Below, piece by piece: positions 9,085 through 17,489 of a stretch of DNA of 64,000 bases. The translations under genes and the position numbers were made by a program. The notes under the pieces are model-generated. The model was not told the origin of the DNA and did not search any database. It saw only the letters and a program-made list of their open reading frames with translations. The DNA lies in contig NZ_KI912270.1 in the NCBI RefSeq assembly GCF_000243415.2, positions 4,791,737 through 4,855,736 on the forward strand. The letters run 5' to 3'. This stretch comes from Mycolicibacterium tusciae JS617. Lineage in GTDB: Bacteria; Actinomycetota; Actinomycetes; Mycobacteriales; Mycobacteriaceae. Each line of letters opens with the position of its first letter. Within the stretch, counting starts at the first letter, position 1.

Positions 9085-9639
9085 TCAGACCGTTCTGACC
9101 GGTCCTAACACACCCGGCGCAGAGCCGGTGTTGCTGACCGGCGCAAGCCCGCCAAACCCGCCGCCGGCCGCGCCGCCCGGGTCGATCGGCTCGACGTCGT
9201 CGACCCTGATCATCAACCCGTTATCGTCGTATTCCCAATGCCAACCCTCAGCGCCAGTATTGCTGACCATCCGGGTACTCGGCGTGCCAGCGCCGCCGCT
9301 GGCGCCGGGGGGCGGCGGTGCCTGCATGGTCTGAACAACCGATTTGATGTCGGCCGCGCTCTCGGTGTCCTGCGCCCTGAACTCGGTCGTCGCGGTCTCA
9401 GCCTTCTGAACCCCTTCAATAGGTTCAGGTGCCAGCGTCGCTGAGGCGTGCGCGACATTCTTGGCCACCGCAACCGCCACGGCGTTGGCGGCCACGTCGA
9501 TCGGCGATCCCGCCGCAGGCATAGGAACCGGACCAGGCTGGGAGGCCCGCATGACCTCACCGGCGATCGACTGAGCGGTCCCCGTCACCGCCGCGGGTAA
9601 GACCTCGATCGGCTCAGCACTCCCTGATACTGCCGGCAT
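9085..9639 (-). CDS. Small ESX-associated protein of unknown function
   Basis: A 184-residue Ala/Pro/Gly-rich protein between the EspK-like gene and eccC. The ATG at 9639 has an AGGAGA site 8-9 bases upstream and starts 14 bases after the upstream stop; earlier in-frame starts would overlap that gene. A middle helical segment ends in TTEFRAQDTESAADI, where F-x-x-x-D resembles the YxxxD/E export signal, as in EspC-family proteins. The C-terminus has a predicted beta segment (WHWEYDDNGLMIRVDD) followed by a Gly-rich tail. I do not recognise a family. Its position makes it a candidate secreted substrate or accessory factor. Confidence 0.65.
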   Translation of the reverse strand: MPAVSGSAEPIEVLPAAVTGTAQSIAGEVMRASQPGPVPMPAAGSPIDVAANAVAVAVAKNVAHASATLAPEPIEGVQKAETATTEFRAQDTESAADIKSVVQTMQAPPPPGASGGAGTPSTRMVSNTGAEGWHWEYDDNGLMIRVDDVEPIDPGGAAGGGFGGLAPVSNTGSAPGVLGPVRTV

Positions 9640-9653
9640 CGGTTCAACTCTCC

Positions 9654-12170
9654 TCACGCGGCCATCGTGGGCCATAGTTCGGCTTCTTTTGCAATATGCC
9701 TTGCGGTGTAAGCGATCTCGACATACTCCGGGGTAGTGCTACGCCACCACGACAGCAGCTCGGCCGCGCGCGCCACATTGTGGAAACACCGCGCATACGT
9801 CGACGGCCCAACATCACCGATCACCCTGCCGGGCCGCTGGCCAGCGCTATCAAGGATCGCCGCGCGCATGGCAAGGTCAAGCTCATTCCACAGCCCATCA
9901 GACACCGGTTCACCATTCTCGACCGCCGTGGCGACCTGGCGGATCACCGGAGGAACCTGAAAGCCAAGCAGCTCAGAGGCTCTCGCCAGCGCCGTCCGCA
10001 CAGCAGCAACCGTCAACGTCCACAACTGCGAACGATCCACCACCCCACCGCTTGTCAAGCGCGCATACTCGGCGCGGTCAATGGTCTCCAGACGATGCAT
10101 TCGCATTTCGTCCAACGAGGGCGGCGGCGTCTCGGCCTTGATCGGCGACGTGGCCAGAGCGCAGTTCTCAACCTGCAGCAGCCCGGCATCCCGCGCCGGA
10201 GCCGCGGTGCCGCCGTAGTCGGTCGACACCGCCAACGCCCACAACTCAACGTTGGGGTTACTTGCCATGCACAGCTGCCCGTACGCAAGCATCGTCTGAG
10301 CGGGATTCACCCAGCCGAACCACCGTGCGTGAAACTCCTTATCCAGACCCGGATCTGAGAAAACCAGGCGCACAGAATTGGGTAGGAACACTCCAGGGGG
10401 AATGAAACCGCTGCCCTCACTGCTCACCACCCACGCCTGCGGACCCGACGACGTCTTGAACATCCCCACGCACCAGTCGATACAGCCATACACGCGGGAG
10501 GCATGCATCAGGTCGTAGACCAGCTCCGACGCCTGATCCAACAGCGGATCCGGCGCCGAGGACCGCGCCCCCGCCGCCGCGCCGGCAGCGGTGGCACCCA
10601 CACCCGACGCGACCACACCCGGGGGAAGCGGCGCCGCTTGCCCAGCACTCGCCGGCGGCGCTGGGGGCGGTGCAGGTGCCGGCGCACCCGCCGACGCCGG
10701 CGCGACCTGGCGCGGCTGCAAATCCGAATTGAACGGAGGCAACGGACCCGCCGGCGCCGCAGGCGGCATCATCGGAGCACCCATCGAGCCCACATGCCCA
10801 GCGGGCGCGCTCGTCGGCGCAGGAGCGGCCGAGGCGACATGCGCCGGCCCACCCGCCGCCGACACCGGCGCCGGGCCCGCCGAACCATAAGCCCCCGTCG
10901 TCGAACTCAGCGGCTGCGAGGGCGGCGGAGCCACCGGCGGCGGCAACACAGAACCCGCGCCCCCAGCACCCAACCCCGCATTGAACCCGCGAGAAAAATC
11001 AGACGGCGTCGCAGCCGACGGCGCACCCCCGCCCGCTGACGGAATACCCCCCGACGCAGGCGACACCGACGACGGCAACCCACTACCCGACGAAAGCGAA
11101 CTCGGCGACAACCCACCCGACCCAGCTGACGGCAGCCCACCACCCGACGGCGGCTTCAACCCACTACCCAACGACGACAGCGGCGAGCCGCCACCGCCCG
11201 AGCTGGATGAAACAGGTGACATGGGCGGCGTCATCGCCGGAGTCGTCGACGCACCCCACTCCTTTACGTCACCAGCAGGGCTCCCCTTCAAGGGGTCAGC
11301 AGCGTTGCCCGGGTCGCCGTGGGTCCCCTGACCGGGCTCACCCGAGCCAGTGCCCGCCTCACCGGCCGACTGCCCCGGTTCTGAGGCGCCGGGCGTTTCG
11401 CCAGGTTCAGGCTCTGAGCCCCCGCCCGATAGATCATCGCCTGGTGTTTTAGGAGTCTCATCCCAGCCCCTAACATCGTTCGCCGGTGACTGTGGCGCGG
11501 TGTTTCCTGGGCCATTCGGGTTGTCCAGCGGGGTGATGTTGTCCCCGCTGCCGCCGTTCTCCGTGACGTGATCGGCGGGCCTGATCTGCCCATTCGATGA
11601 GGACTGGCTAGCTGACTCGCCGCCGATGTTTACTGCCTGCTCGGTGATGGATGCGGCGGAATCGGTCCCAAAGGCTAGCGCTTCGGCTTCGGCCGCACTG
11701 ACAATGGCTTCGATCGCCATATAGATCGCCGCGACAGCGGCGCCAGCTCCCAGCGGTGTTGCCGCCGCTGCTTGAAGCTGCTGTTTAAGCCGATCGATTT
11801 CTTCATGCGCCTTGCGGTCGATCTCTTCGAGCCGACCTTGGGCGTGCCAAATGAGCTCGGAGGTCTCCTTGACCGCCTTCGACATGTCGCCATATAAGTC
11901 GGATTGGTTGATCACCGTCTGCGCCGTTCGGTAACTGCGCTCGCACATGGCGTCGATCATCTGTCCCGAGTTCTGAGAGCCCAGCTCGTCGGCGGCACGT
12001 CGGATGGCGGCAGCCGACGTGCTCAGGTCGACGCTCTTCTGGTGGAGACCACTCGCCGTCTCCGACCATGCTTCCGGCGATGTCCTGGGCCAGACGGGCC
12101 CCACAATGCGCTGCGAGTACGGCCGGTTCGGCATCCCTGCCCCGGCGGCACCACCTGATGAGGCCGGCAT
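9654..12170 (-). CDS. espK: EspK-like proline/alanine-rich ESX-associated protein
   Basis: An 838-residue protein in three parts. An N-terminal helical domain (about 20-180, with a charged segment EEIDRKAHEEIDRLKQQLQ) resembles ESX substrate-type bundles. A very long Pro/Gly/Ser linker runs from about 190 to 540. A compact C-terminal domain (about 545-838, from DPLLDQASELVYDLMHASRVYG) contains W- and C-rich blocks like the C-terminal domain of EspK. In ESX-1, EspK is the chaperone that brings EspB to the secretion machine. The order espB, espL, espK on one strand is the same here, which supports the name. The ATG start is 22 bases after the upstream stop, with GGAAGTGGA upstream. Confidence 0.72.
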   Translation of the reverse strand: MPASSGGAAGAGMPNRPYSQRIVGPVWPRTSPEAWSETASGLHQKSVDLSTSAAAIRRAADELGSQNSGQMIDAMCERSYRTAQTVINQSDLYGDMSKAVKETSELIWHAQGRLEEIDRKAHEEIDRLKQQLQAAAATPLGAGAAVAAIYMAIEAIVSAAEAEALAFGTDSAASITEQAVNIGGESASQSSSNGQIRPADHVTENGGSGDNITPLDNPNGPGNTAPQSPANDVRGWDETPKTPGDDLSGGGSEPEPGETPGASEPGQSAGEAGTGSGEPGQGTHGDPGNAADPLKGSPAGDVKEWGASTTPAMTPPMSPVSSSSGGGGSPLSSLGSGLKPPSGGGLPSAGSGGLSPSSLSSGSGLPSSVSPASGGIPSAGGGAPSAATPSDFSRGFNAGLGAGGAGSVLPPPVAPPPSQPLSSTTGAYGSAGPAPVSAAGGPAHVASAAPAPTSAPAGHVGSMGAPMMPPAAPAGPLPPFNSDLQPRQVAPASAGAPAPAPPPAPPASAGQAAPLPPGVVASGVGATAAGAAAGARSSAPDPLLDQASELVYDLMHASRVYGCIDWCVGMFKTSSGPQAWVVSSEGSGFIPPGVFLPNSVRLVFSDPGLDKEFHARWFGWVNPAQTMLAYGQLCMASNPNVELWALAVSTDYGGTAAPARDAGLLQVENCALATSPIKAETPPPSLDEMRMHRLETIDRAEYARLTSGGVVDRSQLWTLTVAAVRTALARASELLGFQVPPVIRQVATAVENGEPVSDGLWNELDLAMRAAILDSAGQRPGRVIGDVGPSTYARCFHNVARAAELLSWWRSTTPEYVEIAYTARHIAKEAELWPTMAA

Positions 12171-12192
12171 CAGCTATTCCACTTCCATCCAG

Positions 12193-12858
12193 CTACCAGC
12201 CGGCTCCGAGGCTATCGCAAATCGATTGCGGCCCGCCGTAGGCAATCAGACTGTCAGTCCAGGCCGCACCGTCATACGTTCTCTCTGGCCCTGGCTCGAT
12301 ATTGTTTGCGAACAGCCAGAGATCATCAAGGTAGCGGTGCAGCGTTCGCTCGAAGCGCGGCTGAACACCTGGATGCTGGTCCATCACCGTCTCTACTCGG
12401 CCAACGAAACTTTCGGTGTCGTTGATGAATTTGGGCAACGCGGCATCCCGGGCGGGAGATCCCGGTGCACCGAGCCCGATCCACTCGTTGGCCACGGTGC
12501 TGTATCCCCTCAGCAGCGGTCCGATGGCTGTGCAAAGCGCGCGGTCAGCTACCTCAGTAGAGGCAGTGCCGGACGCTGTAGCTGGGTTGTCGGCCGGTTG
12601 CGCGGCGGTGCTCGACTCACTGCTAGTGCGTCCGGTCAGTGCCACTACCAGCGATGATGCCGCCAGGACCACTGCCAGCAGGATGCCTGCCACTGCGAGT
12701 GCCGTGCGCAGTCGGCGTGGGCGAGGCGGGAGGAATACTGGCGGCGGCGCCGGTGGTGCGGCATAGCCGGACGGGCCAGGGCCAGGTGGCGGCCCAAAAG
12801 GGCCGCCGTTCGGCGGCGGCGGTACGTATGCTGCTTCGGTCTTCCCACCCGCGGTCAT
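12193..12858 (-). CDS. Pro-rich single-pass membrane protein
   Basis: A 221-residue protein starting at ATG 12858 (MTAGGKTEAAYVPPPP). It has a cytosolic Pro/Gly-rich N-terminus, an Arg-rich stop (PPRPRRLRTAL), one membrane segment at about residues 50-72 (ALAVAGILLAVVLAASSLVVAL), a Ser/Thr/Ala linker and an extracytoplasmic domain of about 115 residues with two cysteines (RALCTAIG and QSICDSLG) that could form a disulfide. Such PPxP-TM-domain proteins are common in mycobacteria and have no assigned activity. Its place between espL and espK is not part of the ESX-1 layout; it may have arrived with the TnpB element insertion or be a plasmid-specific addition. Confidence 0.7.
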   Translation of the reverse strand: MTAGGKTEAAYVPPPPNGGPFGPPPGPGPSGYAAPPAPPPVFLPPRPRRLRTALAVAGILLAVVLAASSLVVALTGRTSSESSTAAQPADNPATASGTASTEVADRALCTAIGPLLRGYSTVANEWIGLGAPGSPARDAALPKFINDTESFVGRVETVMDQHPGVQPRFERTLHRYLDDLWLFANNIEPGPERTYDGAAWTDSLIAYGGPQSICDSLGAGW

Positions 12859-13039
12859 GTATCCAGGGTAAACGCCACTAGCAAGGTCTAGCATCGCCAA
12901 ATTCTCTGCAAGAGCGCCTTCCCGCCAAGAATTCGGTGCAATTGGCGCTGGGGCGGCATTCTCTCCACCTCCGAGAATCGGTAGCTCAGGCCGTCCGATC
13001 CGATTCCGACGACGACGATCGATCGATCGATCCACCACC

Positions 13040-14393
13040 TGAGTTAGTTGACGTCCTCCCCGAGTTGAAGCCCTGGGATTCCAAACCGACCCCACTACCT
13101 ATGCGGCAGGAGAGCACAGTTGCGGTTCACGGTTCGCAGACCGGCTAGTGCCGAGGTCTCCCCGTGCTGTCACCGCCCGTCCGGCGGCGATGTTGCGTGC
13201 TGCGTTCACGTCGGCGTTGCACGGTCCCGCGGTGCAGGCTTCGCACTCGAAAACCGCTTGGCTCTTGCGGTTTCCGGGAGCGACGTGCCCGCACACTGAG
13301 CATCGTTGCGACGTGTAGCCGGCCGGGATCTGCTCGACCCGACCGTGAGCCTTGTGCTGCAAACGCGCAGCGAGCAAGCCCCAACCGCTTCGGCTGATGC
13401 CACGGTTGAGGCCACGCTTTTGTGCGACCCGCCGGCCGGGCTGCTCCACGGTGCCCCGCGCAGTGCGGGTCATCGCACGCACGTCAAGGGCTTCAACGCG
13501 GATCGTGTCGAAACGCCGCGCGAGGTCAGTGGTGGCCTTTTCGATCCAGTCCTTGCGTCGGTCTGTTTCCCGCGCTTTCAGCTTCGCGATCGCCCGCTTC
13601 GTGCGGGCTCGCCGGTTGGAGCCACGTTCGGCGCGGGCCAGCCGCTGCTGCAACACCCTCAACCGCTTCGACTCACCGCGGGTGAGACGGGGTGCGTGCA
13701 GCAGTTCACCAGTCGACAGCGCTGCCGAAACCGCGACGCCACGGTCGATACCCACCACGCTCCCGTCACACGGACCCGCGACCGGGGCAGGGATGTGGCC
13801 GAACGCGATGTACCAGCGGCCGGCCCGATCACGCGTGACGCGGTAGGACTTCGCACCTTCTGGGACCGGGCGCGTGAGGCGGAAGCGCACCCACCCCACC
13901 TTGGGCACCCACACCCGCCCGAACCGACGGTTCAGCCGCGCGATGTGGTGCGCTTTGACCGCGACCTGCCGAAATCCCTCGTGCACACCGGCTTTACGCC
14001 ACGTCGGGCGGCGGTGCGTTCCGGTGAAGAAGTTACGCATGGCCTGGGCGAAGTCCCGCAACGCCTGCTGCTGCACGGTCTGCGAACCAGCCGCCAGCCA
14101 GCCGTGCTCGGCGCGTGCGGCGGTGAGCTGGGCGCACTGCTCGTTGTAGCCCGGCGCGCGACGCCCCGGCTGCCAGTGCTGCTGCTGCTCAACGGCCAAG
14201 TTCCACACATACCGGGCGTGGCGGCAATGCTCGGCCAGCGCCGGCGCCTGCTCGGCGGTAGGGAGCAGCCGGTATCGCGACACCCTGGCAACCTAACCGC
14301 TCGCACCGACAGTCACCGAAAGGAGAGGCGGCGATTCCTCCGCTGCCTAAAGCCAGGGGATTCCACGCCGCAAACATCCGATGATTCGGCTTC
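13040..14393 (-). mobile_element. IS605-type solitary TnpB element with recognisable ends
   Basis: The TnpB gene is bracketed by two related motifs. Past its 3' end (about 13040-13075, minus strand) stands GGAATCCC-N-GGGGAGGACGTCAA, the form of IS605/IS1341 right ends. About 60 bases upstream of the GTG (about 14345-14375) is a similar GGAATCCCCTGG-N-GCGGAGGAAT hairpin, and a small CCGA-ATCA-TCGG hairpin lies near 14380. No TnpA transposase is present, so the element would be moved in trans. Exact borders are inferred, not proven. Confidence 0.6.
13099..14283 (-). CDS. tnpB: TnpB RNA-guided endonuclease (IS605/IS1341 type)
   Basis: TnpB is the RNA-guided DNA nuclease of IS200/IS605 elements and the ancestor of Cas12. 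This 394-residue copy looks catalytically intact. The RuvC residues are Asp180 (VGIDRGVA), Glu264 (IRVEALDV) and Asp358 (CNADVNAARN). The zinc ribbon has Cys328, Cys331, Cys347 and Cys350. The N-terminal wedge/REC region opens RYRLLPTAEQ and includes HARYVWNLAVEQ. Translation starts at GTG 14283, the first possible start after an in-frame TAG. Its omega RNA is expected to overlap the 3' end of the gene and run to the right-end hairpin near 13040-13075. It sits between espL and the downstream esp genes, splitting an otherwise conserved gene order. Confidence 0.93.
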   Translation of the reverse strand: MSRYRLLPTAEQAPALAEHCRHARYVWNLAVEQQQHWQPGRRAPGYNEQCAQLTAARAEHGWLAAGSQTVQQQALRDFAQAMRNFFTGTHRRPTWRKAGVHEGFRQVAVKAHHIARLNRRFGRVWVPKVGWVRFRLTRPVPEGAKSYRVTRDRAGRWYIAFGHIPAPVAGPCDGSVVGIDRGVAVSAALSTGELLHAPRLTRGESKRLRVLQQRLARAERGSNRRARTKRAIAKLKARETDRRKDWIEKATTDLARRFDTIRVEALDVRAMTRTARGTVEQPGRRVAQKRGLNRGISRSGWGLLAARLQHKAHGRVEQIPAGYTSQRCSVCGHVAPGNRKSQAVFECEACTAGPCNADVNAARNIAAGRAVTARGDLGTSRSANREPQLCSPAA

Positions 14394-14835
14394 ATAAACT
14401 CACTTCCCTTCGGCGCTTGCGACCGAAGCAGTGACCTTGCGACCGAAGCATTGACACGGCGGTCGGCGCGCGGCGCGGTGGCGTCGCCGCCACCATCAAC
14501 TCTCTGTGGTCGGCGACAAGACGACATTTAGTGCACGGGCGGTATATGGAGGTGCGGTAGCGTTCGTGGTGTTCCGGTCGCGCCCCCCGAGGTCGGAACC
14601 GGAAGGGCCCGACTCCTCCCACCCTTGGTCGGGCCCTTCCACTTTCCGATTCCGGTCGAGACTGTCTCACCCACAAAGTGTTTCGCGAACGCCAGCCGCT
14701 CGCGTATTTGCGCTGTCCCTTCCCGCTCTGGCTGGCGCGGTCCCCTGCGCCGCACAGAAGGGCTGGCACGCTCTGCCTATGCGGTGGTGCCAGCATGTGT
14801 TGTGGCGCAGGCTCTTTGGGTGAGAGCGACAGCGA
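14284..14835. other. Non-coding stretch between espL and the TnpB element
   Basis: No convincing gene is seen in these 552 bases; open frames here have no ribosome site or recognisable composition. The stretch holds the TnpB element's upstream hairpins (up to about 14393) and, further on, one strong inverted repeat at 14601-14640. Confidence 0.6.
14601..14640. terminator. 12-bp perfect stem, possible terminator
   Basis: GGAAGGGCCCGA pairs perfectly with TCGGGCCCTTCC across a 16-base loop. It lies about 200 bases downstream of the espL stop and could end transcripts coming from espL or from the opposite side. There is no T-run, so an intrinsic terminator of the canonical type is uncertain. 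Confidence 0.45.
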
Positions 14836-15168
14836 TCAGACCTCGTTGATGCTGTAGTGTTCCCAAAATTCTTTGCGGGACAGCATCATTGCTTCGTTGG
14901 CCGCGTCGAGCAAGTCGTTCAGCTTCTTCTCTAGCGCCAAGTTGGTCAGCGACGTGCGGGCCGCCTCATGGATGAACAGTTCGAGAAGGCGGCCGTCGTC
15001 GCCGAGGGTGAACCGCACGAATCCGTCGGGGTCTTCAACTTCGGTCCGGAGCGCGCCCAGCTGGGCGATCATCTTGTCCAGGCGCTCGAGAGTCGCGGCC
15101 TGCTCGGCTTCGGAGAACTTGACCTTTTCCGCGTCGCCGAGATCGTCGAAGCCGACCCCGCCGAGCAC
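14836..15168 (-). CDS. espL: EspL-like YbaB/EbfC-family protein
   Basis: A 110-residue protein with an N-terminal coiled-coil helix (EAEQAATLERLDKMIAQLGAL), a three-stranded core (GFVRFTLGDDGRLLELFI) and a C-terminal helix, the YbaB/EbfC layout. EspL of ESX-1 has this fold and size and supports EspB/EspE stability. It starts at GTG 15168, whose G is the last base of the espB TAG stop, so translation is coupled to espB. Gene order espB-espL supports the name; sequence identity to chromosomal EspL is not obvious by eye. Confidence 0.72.
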   Translation of the reverse strand: MLGGVGFDDLGDAEKVKFSEAEQAATLERLDKMIAQLGALRTEVEDPDGFVRFTLGDDGRLLELFIHEAARTSLTNLALEKKLNDLLDAANEAMMLSRKEFWEHYSINEV

Positions 15169-16820
15169 TACGGGCCGTCCTTCGGGCCGACAGTAGTGAT
15201 GCGGCGGATCAGCGGAGCGTTACCACGTTGGGGTGGATCGTCGTTTGGAGGGGGATCGTCGTCTTTGCGGTTGGGGGCGGTTGCCGAGACCGCGATGCGG
15301 TCGGCGCTCACCTTGCCGGTGACCGATTCGGTGTGGGGAAGGTGTTTTCCCTCAAGCTGTTTGGGCTTGCCGCTGCGGTCTTCGGCCGGCCCGCCTTGTC
15401 CTCCGGCCATGGGCGCCATGGGCATTCCGCCCATCGGCATCATGCCGGACCCTCCGTGGCCGGGCGTCACCGGCGGCGGCAACGACCCACCGGTAGGCAG
15501 GGTCGGTGGGGTTGGGTTTGGTCCAGTGGATGGTGTTACCGGTGGCATCGACGGCGTGCCGCCCGAGGCCGGCGAGGTCGCACCACCACCTCCACCGCCG
15601 CCGAAGCCACTCATCTCGTCCAGCGGGGCGTCCTCTAAACCCATGTCCTCGGTGCCGATGTCGTCGAGCTTGGGCTGCATCAAACCCGACAAGCTCTGGG
15701 TGGCTGCGCCCATAGCCTGGGAGCCGGCCTGAATGACGGATTCTGGTGCTTTCATCAGCGACGACACCGCGCCGCCCATCAGACCGCCCGCTGCGCCCAG
15801 GACTGTGGGGATCATGCTGGGAAGCATGGAGGCAAGCTGGCCGGCCATGTCCGGCGAGCCCGGTTCTCCTGGTTTCGCCTCACCAGGCAGACCCGTTCCG
15901 TCATCGGCGCCGGCCGCGGCTTCGTCTGCTGGGACATCGGGGATGCCGTCACCGTCGACGTCGATCTCGCCGGCCGTCGTGGCCTCGGTGGTGGCGTAGT
16001 AGCCGCCAAACCCCTGCGCGGTTTGCGCCTCCATCTGCGCTTTCTGCTCTAGCGCGTTCGCCAGCGGCACCGCGTACATGCCCCCGGTCTGCGCGTTGGC
16101 CTGAGCAAGTGTTTGCAGCTGGTGATTCATCGCTTGGAAGTCGTTGGGGGTGGGGATATCGCTGCGCGCCTGGGTGACTTCTTGGGCGTGGCGATTGGCC
16201 TGGTCGGCCACGGTGTCGGCGCGCTGGCCGGAGGTCTCAAAGGCGTTGGCGTATTTGATCAGGTGGCCCCGCACGACGTCAGTGGCCACGGGGCTGTCCC
16301 AGCTTTCGGGCAGGTTGTCGGCGACCAGACGCACCGCGGCCGAGGCGTCGCGAGCCGAGCCGGCCACCTGGCGCCAGCCGGTGATGAACGCTTCGCCGCT
16401 GGCGGCGTCGCCGGAGTGCACCGCGTTGGAGATCACCTCCGCGGGGGCGGCCGGTGGAGCGGCGAGGATGGGGCGTGCGTCGGGAGCCACCGGCGGTGAG
16501 GGTGGCGCCCAGCCCGATACCGAGGCGCCCTCACTGCTGGTGCTCAGCTCGGAGATCTTGGCTGCGTTGGCGGCGTCCTTGGCGGTGAAGCCCGCCGCGA
16601 CGTTACCCAGTTGCGCGGCGGTGGCCGCCAGTCCCGCCGCCTGTTCGGCGAGCACGCTGGCCAAGGTGGTGCCCGCGGTCGTGAGTCGGCCAGCGGCGCC
16701 CACTGAGGCCGGGTCGGCGGCCAGCGCAGGGTGCTCGGGGTTGGCTGCGGACAGTTCCGACAGTGCGGCGGTGATCCGTTGCGCTGCCGAGACCAGCCCG
16801 CTCGGGTCAACAGAAACCAT
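15168..16820 (-). CDS. espB: EspB-like secreted ESX substrate
   Basis: EspB is a secreted PE-PPE-fold protein that oligomerises into ring-like structures. The 550 residues match the EspB plan. The PE-like hairpin (1-92) ends in FTAKDAANAAKI, F-x-x-x-D at 78-82 standing in for YxxxD. The PPE-like part carries FITGWRQVAGSARD and ESWDSPVATDVV, whose Trp174 aligns with the W-x-G-type turn of EspB, followed by two long helices (about 183-275). An acidic, Pro/Gly-rich C-terminal region ends with GGMPMAPMAGGQGG, very like the EspB tail before its protease-processing region. EspK-like and EspL-like genes downstream strengthen the call. The start is ATG 16820. Confidence 0.85.
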   Translation of the reverse strand: MVSVDPSGLVSAAQRITAALSELSAANPEHPALAADPASVGAAGRLTTAGTTLASVLAEQAAGLAATAAQLGNVAAGFTAKDAANAAKISELSTSSEGASVSGWAPPSPPVAPDARPILAAPPAAPAEVISNAVHSGDAASGEAFITGWRQVAGSARDASAAVRLVADNLPESWDSPVATDVVRGHLIKYANAFETSGQRADTVADQANRHAQEVTQARSDIPTPNDFQAMNHQLQTLAQANAQTGGMYAVPLANALEQKAQMEAQTAQGFGGYYATTEATTAGEIDVDGDGIPDVPADEAAAGADDGTGLPGEAKPGEPGSPDMAGQLASMLPSMIPTVLGAAGGLMGGAVSSLMKAPESVIQAGSQAMGAATQSLSGLMQPKLDDIGTEDMGLEDAPLDEMSGFGGGGGGGATSPASGGTPSMPPVTPSTGPNPTPPTLPTGGSLPPPVTPGHGGSGMMPMGGMPMAPMAGGQGGPAEDRSGKPKQLEGKHLPHTESVTGKVSADRIAVSATAPNRKDDDPPPNDDPPQRGNAPLIRRITTVGPKDGP

Positions 16821-16823
16821 GGT

Positions 16824-17132
16824 CTACAAGGTCCTCAGTCGGTCACGTGCGGCGGCCAGATCCCTCTCGGTGGGGAAATCTGAGTAACAGACGGGGTCGA
16901 GCTTGGCTTGCTCCATCTGCTCGCGCAGTGCCACCTGACCCTGAAGATACGCCACGTCGGCGCAGGTCACGATTCGCTGAGCTAACTCGTGCATGTTGTC
17001 GCGCATCGCCTTGGGTTCCAGCTGAACGCCCAGGATGGAACCCTTGACGGCGACTCTGACCAGGACCGCATCGTCTGGGGTCCTGGCGAGGAACGCCTGC
17101 TCGCTTAGCGGCAGGGCATCATTGCTGGTCAA
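16824..17132 (-). CDS. YbaB/EbfC-like small protein (start uncertain)
   Basis: The core VLVRVAVKGSILGVQLEPKA followed by a helix (MRDNMHELAQRIVTCADVAY) matches the strand-strand-strand-helix pattern of YbaB-like proteins found in esp gene clusters. It probably acts in the cytosol on a substrate such as EspB or the EspC-like protein. The gene overlaps the upstream espC-like gene; I set the start at TTG 17132 (102 residues) because the ATG at 17225 would overlap by over 100 bases. It ends three bases before the espB start codon. Confidence 0.6.
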   Translation of the reverse strand: MTSNDALPLSEQAFLARTPDDAVLVRVAVKGSILGVQLEPKAMRDNMHELAQRIVTCADVAYLQGQVALREQMEQAKLDPVCYSDFPTERDLAAARDRLRTL

Positions 17133-17427
17133 CTCGGAGGTTTTCTGCGTTGATCTCGTCGCGGGTGACGAAGTTCGCCGCTTCGCGGCGCAGGCCGATC
17201 GCGGCGTCGCGGTGGGTGTGCTCATGGTTGAGCAATGCAGCGTCGCGGTTGACCATCAGGTCCGACACCGCTGATTTGAACTGGTGCATGATCGGGCCGA
17301 AGGTGCCCACCGCGGCGAGGATCTCGGTGCTGGCTTCCCGGGCGGGGGCGATTTGGTCGGCGACGTCGTCGTGCTGGTTGGCGACGGTGCGCATCACCTC
17401 AGGGTCGATGTGAATCGGGTTGGTCAT
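17119..17427 (-). CDS. EspC/EspF-family ESX secretion-associated protein
   Basis: A 102-residue protein opening MTNPIHIDPEVMRTVANQHDD, matching the EspC/EspF family opening (PERLGVLASHHDNAA in EspC). Two helices follow, ending in REAANFVTRDEINAENL, where F86-x-x-x-D90 corresponds to the Y-x-x-x-D/E export signal of EspC. In ESX-1, EspC is secreted together with EspA and recognised by the cytosolic ATPase EccA. It is first in a tight block with the YbaB-like gene and espB. Confidence 0.82.
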   Translation of the reverse strand: MTNPIHIDPEVMRTVANQHDDVADQIAPAREASTEILAAVGTFGPIMHQFKSAVSDLMVNRDAALLNHEHTHRDAAIGLRREAANFVTRDEINAENLRVDQQ

Positions 17428-17489
17428 TTCGCAGCTCCTTTACCTAGGACATTGTCGCGATTTTCACCCGCGCCGTCATGCGGCCGGGG

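Noticed and set aside
13099..14283. A miniature Cas12 effector.
   Set aside because: Length, zinc ribbon and IS605-type ends identify TnpB; no cas1/cas2 or array is present.
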